Source of the DNA: UMGS1649 sp045611765
Lineage (GTDB): Bacteria; Bacillota; Clostridia; TANB77; CAG-465
DNA length: 64,000 nucleotides
Direction of reading: 5' to 3'
NCBI GenBank assembly: GCA_045611765.1
Contig: JAZKXT010000004.1
Span: 208,162-272,161, forward strand
Shown here: positions 18,669-25,705 of the stretch, one piece after another
How the letters are laid out: each line of letters begins with the position of its first letter
How positions within the stretch are numbered: position 1 is the stretch's first letter
The notes under the pieces: model-generated
Databases searched by the model: none
The model's input: the letters and a program-made list of their open reading frames with translations, nothing else
Told to the model about the DNA's origin: nothing
Program-made: the position numbers and the translations under genes

Positions 18669-19337
18669 TTAATTTAATACAATGTCGAAAGTACCTTGAG
18701 ATTTTAGGTTTGCTACTAAGATTGCCTCCTCTTTATTAAGCCTTACTAAAATATCCGTTACTATACTATCTTTTGTTTCTTTACCAGTTCTATCGTGAGT
18801 AGATATTACTTCTACTGTTTCAAACAACAAACAAGTAACTAATCCGGTACTATCATTGGTACTGTATAATCTTTGCTTATCCCTTATAGCGTTAGATACA
18901 TCTTTTGTTTTTGCAGTGTAGTATACTGCCACTATATCTCCTTTTTTTAGCTTTGTACATGTTGGATAACTTAAGTTGTTTATTGGTATTGAAATATAAT
19001 TGTAATTTATATCTTTCTCTAGCAATTCATTTTCACCAATTATCTTAGAATTAGTGACTAATTCACCTTGTTCTACGTCAACATTTAGTACTTGTCCTAT
19101 AACAGCAGTTCCACTCGTCATTACACTTTGTAACAATGTTTCATTTTCCTTTGTCTTTTTAATTTGAACTGCCACTAGATCTTTAGCTTCTATTTTCTTT
19201 CCTTTAAGCATACTCTGTTTAAATACTGTGACTTCAATATATTTACTGTTAGATGAAGATATCATAAAGTAGTTTAGAACAAGCAAAACTACCAAAGAGA
19301 TACTAAGAGATATTATTATCTTTTTTGTTTTATCCAT
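18669..19337 (-). CDS. CpaB/RcpC-like SAF-domain pilus assembly protein
   Basis: 222 residues. An N-terminal transmembrane helix (about residues 7-27) is followed by a SAF domain (ESKYIEVTVFKQSMLKGKKIEAKDLVAV-type start, then a GQVLNVDVEQGELV segment) and a C-terminal RcpC-type domain. CpaB proteins belong to Flp pilus machines. It supports calling this operon Tad-like. Confidence 0.7.
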   Translation of the reverse strand: MDKTKKIIISLSISLVVLLVLNYFMISSSNSKYIEVTVFKQSMLKGKKIEAKDLVAVQIKKTKENETLLQSVMTSGTAVIGQVLNVDVEQGELVTNSKIIGENELLEKDINYNYISIPINNLSYPTCTKLKKGDIVAVYYTAKTKDVSNAIRDKQRLYSTNDSTGLVTCLLFETVEVISTHDRTGKETKDSIVTDILVRLNKEEAILVANLKSQGTFDIVLN

Positions 19338-19345
19338 ATTCTCTC

Positions 19346-19564
19346 CTAAATGCTATTAAGTATAGTATCGAACCAACTCGAAAGTTTTGTCATACTTGTA
19401 GAGAAAATTCCCTGTATTTGTGGAAAGAAAAGTGTAACTATGACTACCACCATAATAGCCGTAATAAGTATTGTCTGTGCTAATTCTGAACCGCGTTTTT
19501 CCTGTACTTTGTTTATTAATTCCTTTCCTTTAACTTTAGATTTTATTAATGCTTTTATTTTCAT
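19346..19564 (-). CDS. Flp/pilin-like small protein
   Basis: 72 residues. A positively charged leader ending in EKRGSELAQ is followed by a hydrophobic helix (about residues 29-50) and a short tail. This is the layout of a small Flp-type major pilin or of the small prepilin-like proteins found with TadC genes. No prepilin peptidase is in the window. Confidence 0.6.
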   Translation of the reverse strand: MKIKALIKSKVKGKELINKVQEKRGSELAQTILITAIMVVVIVTLFFPQIQGIFSTSMTKLSSWFDTILNSI

Positions 19565-19589
19565 ATTTATTCCTCCTTTATTACTCCAT

Positions 19590-20411
19590 TTATGAAAATA
19601 TAACTTGCAAGTTATCTATAACCTGCTTAAATATTGGGTACATAACGACTAGAACTATATCTACCAAAGATATTACTGTTCCCAAAGTTACATACATTAA
19701 TCTTTCTGCGCTCTTTTTCTTTAAATATTTAAAATAATTTAATTCCAATGTGTCTGCAAACTTTTCTAAATTCCCTAATAAATTGCCCTCTACGTCCCCT
19801 TGTATTAACGTGCTTAAAAACAAAGATAGTTCATATGATTTGAATTTATTTTCCAAATTAATAGCCGCTTGTTTTATATTATATCCATACATTTTATACT
19901 CATAGATAAACTTATCCCATGCAAGAATAAATCTTGGATGTGTAAGCGTTCCTTTGGCAATATTTAGCGCATATTCCAAGGTGCCATAGGCAGATAAACT
20001 TAACACAATACTATTCGTAAGGTTTTTTATTTCGTTTATTAGGATGTTTTTTTCATCTTTTGTGTAACTATATAACAAATAGTTTGGTGTGAAAAACGAT
20101 ATTAAAAATAATATTAATGAGATTTTTATACTTTTGTAATTTAAAACTCCTATGATAAAAATAACTATAGGCAAAACGTATTTGAATACAATATATTTTT
20201 TTGTGTTTAATTTATGTGGGTAACCTAGATTAAATAATTTAGACTCAATTTTGTTTATATATGAATATACAAACTTCTTTTTATATTTAGATAAATAAAT
20301 GTTATTAGATTTTAAAATCACTTTTTGTTTTTGTTTAACTTTATAATATGAAATTAAATTATATATTAATGCGGTTAGAGCTATAAATATTATGACATAG
20401 ATATAAGCCAC
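19590..20411 (-). CDS. TadC-like type II secretion F-domain membrane protein
   Basis: 273 residues, with N-terminal hydrophobic helices, a cytoplasmic GspF/T2SSF domain (LTNSIVLSLSAYGTLEYALNIA, GDVEGNLLGNLEKFADTLE) and a C-terminal membrane helix, as in the TadB/TadC platform proteins. First gene of the operon. The start is unclear: the only standard in-frame codon is a GTG at 20411 that overlaps the ribosome site (AAGGGAGGTGG); six to eight bases further in there are only ATC or GTC codons. Confidence 0.68.
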   Translation of the reverse strand: MAYIYVIIFIALTALIYNLISYYKVKQKQKVILKSNNIYLSKYKKKFVYSYINKIESKLFNLGYPHKLNTKKYIVFKYVLPIVIFIIGVLNYKSIKISLILFLISFFTPNYLLYSYTKDEKNILINEIKNLTNSIVLSLSAYGTLEYALNIAKGTLTHPRFILAWDKFIYEYKMYGYNIKQAAINLENKFKSYELSLFLSTLIQGDVEGNLLGNLEKFADTLELNYFKYLKKKSAERLMYVTLGTVISLVDIVLVVMYPIFKQVIDNLQVIFS

Positions 20412-20425
20412 CTCCCTTTAACAAT

Positions 20426-20454
20426 AATTTAACACGGCATATATTACTTGTCAA
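20426..20454 (-). promoter_or_regulatory. Strong sigma-A promoter of the Tad-like operon
   Basis: On the minus strand, consensus TTGACA (20449-20454) and TAAATT (20426-20431) with a 17-base spacer. Transcription would begin only a few bases before the SD, giving a nearly leaderless transcript. Confidence 0.75.
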
Positions 20455-20506
20455 GAAAAATCGTACGACATAAATCGACAAAAGCCCTGAATTTTCAAAG
20501 GTTTAC

Positions 20507-20546
20507 AAAATACGATATAGAATATATGCATTCTATATCGTATTTT
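20507..20546 (-). terminator. Terminator of ftsE-ftsX fusion operon
   Basis: A perfect 16-bp stem (AAAATACGATATAGAA and its complement) with an 8-base loop, ending in Ts on either strand. Confidence 0.8.
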
Positions 20547-20594
20547 AGTTTAAATAATTTTTGCCAAAAATATTTTAATTTTTCTTAAAATTTA

Positions 20595-22907
20595 TTATAT
20601 CTGATATTTAGCTTCATTGCCAAATGGATACTTTATCCATCTATTATATGAAAGGTATGTAGCTGTTCCCTTTAGTTCAGGAAAATATTGCATTGCATTT
20701 ATTTGAACGTTATTTCTTCTTATTTCAAAATGCAAGTGTGTTCCTGTTGACCATCCAGTAGAGCCCATATAGCCAATCTTTTGGCCTTTTACAACCGTAT
20801 CTCCCTTCTTAACAGAAACAGATTTTAAGTGAGCATATACTGTTGTATATCTTACACCATTTTTAGTTCCGTGGTCTATTATAACATAGTTACCATAGCC
20901 TCCATTGTATGCTCCATTTCCTGAAGCTACAATTACTTTTCCTGTTTGTGCTGCAACCACATTACATCCACCACTTTTAGCAACATCTACTCCTTTATGA
21001 ACGCTTCCTGACCAGTTATAATATTCCTTGTCCCTAAACATTGCAGTTATATAATACACACCCGGAGTCGGCCAAGTAAACTCTCCGGAGAACTTAATAT
21101 TAGAGCCTTGCGCTGCTGCTATTTCAGCCGCCAATATTTTTTCTTGTTTTTCTCTTTCTTTTTTCAAGTTTGCTATTAGTTTATTTAATTCTATTTTAGA
21201 TGCTTCTAGTTGTGTCAGCTTATTTGTTTTACTTGCTTTGGCAGCTTCTAATGCTTCTTTAGATTTTTGTACATCATATTCCGCTTGTTCTATTTGTAAT
21301 CTTTTTAAGTCTGCTGCCTCTCTTAATCCTTGAATATATTTTTTTTGGTCATTCATTTCTTCAAGATTCTTCTTATCATTTTCAATAAGCGTTGCAAGCA
21401 CGTTGTATTTTGCTAGAAAATCTGTTATGCTGTCAGCAGAAAGAAGAACTTCCCACATGTTTACAAAACCATTTTCATATAACACTCTAAGCCTTGTATT
21501 TAATAACTGTTCCGTAGATTCATAATGTATAGATACATCTTGTAATTGTTCTGTTATTTTCTCCACTTCTGCTTTTGCATTTTCTACTTTACTACTCAAA
21601 GCATTTACTTCTTCAGTATATTTTTCCACTTCTCCATCTAATTCTTTAATATCTGCTTCATATACTTTTATATCTGCTTGTACTTGTTCGTACTTTTTAG
21701 CCGCAGCAGATGTTTCTTTATCTAGCGCATCAATTTTATCTTGAGTTGATTCAGCATATAACATTTTTGTAAATAGTGGCGACATTACAAGAACTAGTAG
21801 TAACACAGACAGTCTTCTTGCTTTTCGTTTTCTTTCAAATTCCTGTTTAGACTTCTTTTCTTGTTCTTGTCTTTCTCTTGCTTCTCTTTTTAAGTTTTCT
21901 CTTTTCAATTTTATTTCTTCTTTGTCTATTTTTTTGTCTCTTTTTTCTTGTTGCTTTGAGATTTCCTGTTGTTTACCTTGTCTCTCTTTTTTCTTGGAAG
22001 TTATTTTTATTGGTCTAAATTCTTTTAAATATCTTCTTGTAGCAAAACTACTTCCTATTCCGCCTAAGAACACACCAAGTATTAAAAATGCTATAAGTAT
22101 TATATGCCACATTGAAGAATATCCAATAAATCCAAATACCCCAAGTTCTGCTCCAACTTTAGGTAAATACATGTATGCTGTAGAATATGCCAACGATACT
22201 ACTATCCAAGAAATTATTGCTGATGCAAGTCCCATTAAAATACCTTCAACTATAAATGGATATTTTATGAACCAAGAAGTTGCACCCATATATTTCATTA
22301 TATATATTTCTCTTTTATTTGAATATACCGCAAGTTTTATCGTGTTAGATATTATAAATATAGAAATAACCATCATAACAAGGCCTAAGCCAATAATTAT
22401 ATAATTAACTATTTGAGAAATGGCTATTACTCCATTTATTATTTTTTCGTTATATCCAACTTTATATATTCCATCTACAGATTCAATTGCCGACTTTACA
22501 CTTTCAGTATTTTCTAAATTTGCAAATGTTATTATAAAAGAGCGAGGAAACGGATTTGTATCTTCCATCCCTTCTAAAAGGTATGCATAATCTTTTAGTG
22601 TGTCTTTTGCATCCTCTAACGCCGCATCTTTATCTATGTATTTAATATCTTTCACATTAGATATTCTGCTTAAAGTGGATGCTAAATCCTCTATTTCACT
22701 ATCTGCGATTTCGTCAGATATGAAAGCTTGAAGACCTTGATTTTGTGTAACAGATTTAACATTACTTTCAATATTCATAAATAATATTATGAACAAGCCT
22801 AGCACTATCATTGTTGCACAAACTATAAGCATTGTAGAAAAGGATTTTCCACCGTGCTTTCTTAGGTTATCGTAACCCTGTCCTATAAGGTAGGTTCTTG
22901 TTGACAT
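20595..22907 (-). CDS. ftsX: FtsX fused to a PcsB/EnvC-like coiled-coil LytM peptidase
   Basis: A single 770-residue frame. Residues 1-297 are FtsX: a first membrane helix, an extracellular loop, and three C-terminal helices of the FtsX permease fold. Residues 298-365 are a Lys/Glu-rich cytoplasmic linker. A fifth membrane segment (about 366-384) returns outside. Residues 386-598 form a long coiled coil with a PcsB/CwlO-like ADSITDFLAKYNVLATL patch (491-507). Residues 610-740 are an M23 domain with His637, Asp641, His693 and the HLH at 724-726, so it looks catalytically intact. Usually FtsEX gates a separate hydrolase (PcsB, CwlO or EnvC adaptor); here the two are one polypeptide. It overlaps ftsE by 25 bp. 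Confidence 0.93.
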   Translation of the reverse strand: MSTRTYLIGQGYDNLRKHGGKSFSTMLIVCATMIVLGLFIILFMNIESNVKSVTQNQGLQAFISDEIADSEIEDLASTLSRISNVKDIKYIDKDAALEDAKDTLKDYAYLLEGMEDTNPFPRSFIITFANLENTESVKSAIESVDGIYKVGYNEKIINGVIAISQIVNYIIIGLGLVMMVISIFIISNTIKLAVYSNKREIYIMKYMGATSWFIKYPFIVEGILMGLASAIISWIVVSLAYSTAYMYLPKVGAELGVFGFIGYSSMWHIILIAFLILGVFLGGIGSSFATRRYLKEFRPIKITSKKKERQGKQQEISKQQEKRDKKIDKEEIKLKRENLKREARERQEQEKKSKQEFERKRKARRLSVLLLVLVMSPLFTKMLYAESTQDKIDALDKETSAAAKKYEQVQADIKVYEADIKELDGEVEKYTEEVNALSSKVENAKAEVEKITEQLQDVSIHYESTEQLLNTRLRVLYENGFVNMWEVLLSADSITDFLAKYNVLATLIENDKKNLEEMNDQKKYIQGLREAADLKRLQIEQAEYDVQKSKEALEAAKASKTNKLTQLEASKIELNKLIANLKKEREKQEKILAAEIAAAQGSNIKFSGEFTWPTPGVYYITAMFRDKEYYNWSGSVHKGVDVAKSGGCNVVAAQTGKVIVASGNGAYNGGYGNYVIIDHGTKNGVRYTTVYAHLKSVSVKKGDTVVKGQKIGYMGSTGWSTGTHLHFEIRRNNVQINAMQYFPELKGTATYLSYNRWIKYPFGNEAKYQI

Positions 22908-23584
22908 ACAGGATCCCCTCCCCTCTTACTATCTGACACAATTTTTCCTTGTTCAAGAGTTAATACTCTTTTTCCACTCTTATCTATAATACTATGGTCA
23001 TGTGTCACCATTATGATTGTTGTTCCATTATCGTTTATCTCATATAGCATTTTCATTATTTCAGCTGCTGTCTCATCGTCTAAATTGCCTGTTGGCTCAT
23101 CAGCTATAATTATAGGCGGACGTGTAACAAGCGCGCGAGCAAGTCCCACTCTTTGTTGCTCTCCACCAGATAATTGGTTAGGATAACTATCCTCTCTGCC
23201 AGCTAATCCAACTTGTTTTAATGTAACATTTACTGCGGTTTTTATTTCTCTTTCAGAAGCACCAACTACTCTTAGTGCTAGTACTATGTTCTCATAAACT
23301 GTTTTATCGTAAAGAAGTCTGAAATCTTGGAAAACACAGCCTATTTTTCTTCTAACATACGGAACTTCCCTTTCTTTCACATCCGCCAAATCTTTTCCGT
23401 TTAATATTACAGTACCCTCACTTGGTACTTCTTCCTTTAACAAAAGTTTAAGGAAAGTCGACTTACCAGAACCTGAAGGTCCTGCTAAGAATACAAACTC
23501 CCCTTTATCTATAATGACATTCACATCATCTAAAGCTACAACATCATGGTCATATCTTTTTGTAACGTTTTTAAATTCAATCAT
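22883..23584 (-). CDS. ftsE: Cell-division ATP-binding protein FtsE
   Basis: 233 residues. An ABC ATPase with Walker A AGPSGSGKST, Q-loop CVFQDFRLL (FtsE-typical), signature LSGGEQQRVGLARAL, Walker B PPIIIADEPTGNLD and the H-loop VTHDH. FtsE powers FtsX to switch peptidoglycan hydrolysis on. Its ribosome site is good, and its 3' end overlaps the ftsX fusion gene, as expected for a coupled pair. Confidence 0.96.
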   Translation of the reverse strand: MIEFKNVTKRYDHDVVALDDVNVIIDKGEFVFLAGPSGSGKSTFLKLLLKEEVPSEGTVILNGKDLADVKEREVPYVRRKIGCVFQDFRLLYDKTVYENIVLALRVVGASEREIKTAVNVTLKQVGLAGREDSYPNQLSGGEQQRVGLARALVTRPPIIIADEPTGNLDDETAAEIMKMLYEINDNGTTIIMVTHDHSIIDKSGKRVLTLEQGKIVSDSKRGGDPVCQQEPTL

Positions 23585-23695
23585 AATACCCTCTTCTCTT
23601 TAGCAAATAATATCACATATAAATAGAAATATCAATGGAAATTATATACTATTTAGATTTATCTTTCGTTTTTATTACAATATTATATCCAACAC

Positions 23696-24292
23696 CTATC
23701 TCTTGTTTATAACACTCAAAACTTTCTTAATTATTTCTTCTACCTTTAGACCTTCTATTTCTATTTCTTCTATTGCTTCATTTATTTGCGTCGTAGTATA
23801 TCCAAGCACTTTAAGAGCAAGCACAGCTTCATTTTTTGAAACATTTGTAGTCTCTTTCTTGCTAGCAATTTTAGTTAATTTAATGCTATCATCTTTTAAT
23901 ATTTTATCTTTTAATTCTAGTATTATTCTTGCTGCAGTTTTAGCACCAACACCCGGTATTTTACTTAAAAGAGTTGCATCTTCATTCGCAATACATACAC
24001 ACACTTCACTAGGGGACATATGAGCAAGTACTCCGAGTGCCGTTTTTGAACCTATTCCACTTACTTTTTTTAGTTTTTCGAATACGCTTAAGGCTTCTTC
24101 TTCTAAGAAACCAAATAAGCCTATGTAACCCTCCTTAATATCTGTAAATATCTGAATTTTAACATTTTGTCCTAACGTAAGCCTTTCTACATCTCCAGCA
24201 GGCATAAGCACTTCATAGCCTACACCATTAACATCAATCGCAACTTTATCTATATCTTTTTTCTCTATATTTCCTTTTAAAAATGCTATCAT
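23696..24292 (-). CDS. ruvA: Holliday junction branch-migration protein RuvA
   Basis: 198 residues from ATG 24292 (MIAFLKGNIEKKD), which is the standard RuvA start and has AGAGG upstream; an in-frame codon at 24364 would add an unusual 24-residue leader. OB-fold domain I, helix-hairpin-helix domain II (VSGIGSKTALGVLA, IPGVGAKTAARIILEL) and a C-terminal domain III are present. RuvA clamps the junction for RuvB; no ruvB or ruvC is adjacent here. Confidence 0.95.
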   Translation of the reverse strand: MIAFLKGNIEKKDIDKVAIDVNGVGYEVLMPAGDVERLTLGQNVKIQIFTDIKEGYIGLFGFLEEEALSVFEKLKKVSGIGSKTALGVLAHMSPSEVCVCIANEDATLLSKIPGVGAKTAARIILELKDKILKDDSIKLTKIASKKETTNVSKNEAVLALKVLGYTTTQINEAIEEIEIEGLKVEEIIKKVLSVINKR

Positions 24293-24351
24293 TTTTCTAC
24301 CTCTTATATTTTCTATAATTTTACCAAGTTGAGATGAAAAAGTCAACAAGT

Positions 24352-24380
24352 TTGCTTTTTTCAATCATTTGTGCTATAAT
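24352..24380 (+). promoter_or_regulatory. Sigma-A promoter for the 24435-25231 pair
   Basis: TTGCTT (24352-24357), 17-base spacer, TATAAT (24375-24380). Confidence 0.65.
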
Positions 24381-24434
24381 GTATAAGCTGTTTTTCATTT
24401 ATTCCAAAAATAATTTTAAGGGGAGAGATAATCT

Positions 24435-24710
24435 ATGTATGTAAAAGAAACCGCAGCCGTAAAAACAAGTGCAGATTTACAAAACCTCATCACAAGTGTT
24501 ATTCTTCGGCAAGCCGATGAGTTCACATTAGAAGATGTTGTTCAGGCCGCTAACCTGCGACTTATAGGGTCAACTTATTATGCCAGTCAAGAATTGACAG
24601 AGCGTTGTGACGATACACTCGAAACCCTATTCCTCATCGGTAGTATCTCTAGTACTGCAAAGGGCAGATACCGTCTTTGTATGTCTTGGCCTGCGGTTAG
24701 CGCAAGATAA
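24435..24710 (+). CDS. Unknown 91-residue protein
   Basis: Not recognised. Mostly helical, no membrane segment. The middle (FTLEDVVQAANLRLIGS...LETLFLIGSISSTAKGRYRL) could be a winged-helix-like fold, which is only an impression. Arg is often CGN here, unlike neighbouring core genes. The SD is ggggaga. It is followed 20 bp later by a membrane protein gene. Confidence 0.55.
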   Translation: MYVKETAAVKTSADLQNLITSVILRQADEFTLEDVVQAANLRLIGSTYYASQELTERCDDTLETLFLIGSISSTAKGRYRLCMSWPAVSAR

Positions 24711-24730
24711 TTTCTAAAGGAGGGTGTTTT

Positions 24731-25231
24731 ATGACTTTCATCGGTTGCCTTATTATCCTTGCTATAATATTGGCTTGTATTAACTTTATTCGTGCGTTCA
24801 TACGCTACAAAAAGATAAAGAAAAAATTTCGACACACCCGTGCAGAATACGAGGCTAAAGCAGACATTTTCTTAAAACCGTTTTTTGCTGTATTTACCGT
24901 TTTTGCCATATGGGCTTGTAGTATGCTCATTCTTGTATGTTTTTGTTGGAACGTTCCTATGGAAACCGAATATAGAACTACGCTTACTTCTGCAAATCAA
25001 ATAGTTACTTTTGAAGAACAACGTGGCAATAAGTGTGTTGTTTCTGTAGAAGGCGAAGAATATATTTGCAACACAGTTGTTGTTTCTAACGACACTACTT
25101 ATGCGCAAGTAAAGCTCGTAGAACGCAAGACCGCTGACAACTTCTATGCACAATTTTTCCTAGAAGAAATGACAGGTAATTATCGTTTTTACGAACTCCA
25201 TATTCCAGCAAATTGGTTTGAATCTAATTAG
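24731..25231 (+). CDS. Unknown membrane protein, 166 residues
   Basis: Not recognised. Two hydrophobic segments (about residues 3-21 and 52-76) flank a charged cytoplasmic loop; a C-terminal external beta-rich domain of about 85 residues follows. The SD is aaggaggg. It shares a promoter with the preceding gene and ends in its own terminator. Confidence 0.6.
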   Translation: MTFIGCLIILAIILACINFIRAFIRYKKIKKKFRHTRAEYEAKADIFLKPFFAVFTVFAIWACSMLILVCFCWNVPMETEYRTTLTSANQIVTFEEQRGNKCVVSVEGEEYICNTVVVSNDTTYAQVKLVERKTADNFYAQFFLEEMTGNYRFYELHIPANWFESN

Positions 25232-25238
25232 TATTCGC

Positions 25239-25267
25239 AAACGAGTCCCTTGATTAGGGGCTCGTTT
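25239..25267. terminator. Terminator after the 24731-25231 gene
   Basis: AAACGAG...CTCGTTT stem with an inner CCC/GGG, between two convergent genes. Confidence 0.7.
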
Positions 25268-25270
25268 ATC

Positions 25271-25531
25271 TTATTTGCTACTTCTCTTTACCTCATAATT
25301 ATTTACAACATCATATATGTCTTGGTATTTACCTTTTCGTATAATCCACCCTATTCTTTTTGCCTCTTCCTCATCTAACCCTTCTGTTTCTACAATAACT
25401 TTTACCTTTGCATTATCTTTTTTTATTAACACATAACTATCTTTCACAAAACCGTCGTTTTCAAAGATAGTTATGCACAAAATTAACATCCCTAATGCTA
25501 TTGCTAAATATATAAATATTTCTAGTACCAT
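25271..25531 (-). CDS. Small membrane-anchored unknown protein
   Basis: 86 residues with one N-terminal transmembrane helix (about residues 3-22) and a charged cytoplasmic domain of about 60 residues. No family recognised. The ATG has AGGTGA upstream. It is a single gene convergent with the preceding unit. Confidence 0.55.
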   Translation of the reverse strand: MVLEIFIYLAIALGMLILCITIFENDGFVKDSYVLIKKDNAKVKVIVETEGLDEEEAKRIGWIIRKGKYQDIYDVVNNYEVKRSSK

Positions 25532-25705
25532 ATTATCACCTAATGTAGTATATACAAAATGGGTTGTCCGTGTTTTTTCTCTACCGTACTTTTACATATT
25601 TTTTGGTAATTTAGGGTAGATTTTTATAGCTTCTTTTGGTATAATAACAAAGTACAAAATTGCAACTATTGTTGCAGTTAATCTAAAACATTAGGAGGTC
25701 ATAAA

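Noticed and set aside
23696..24364. Longer RuvA with a 24-residue N-terminal extension
   Set aside because: The internal ATG at 24292 has an SD and gives the standard RuvA N-terminus; the extension is unlike any RuvA start.
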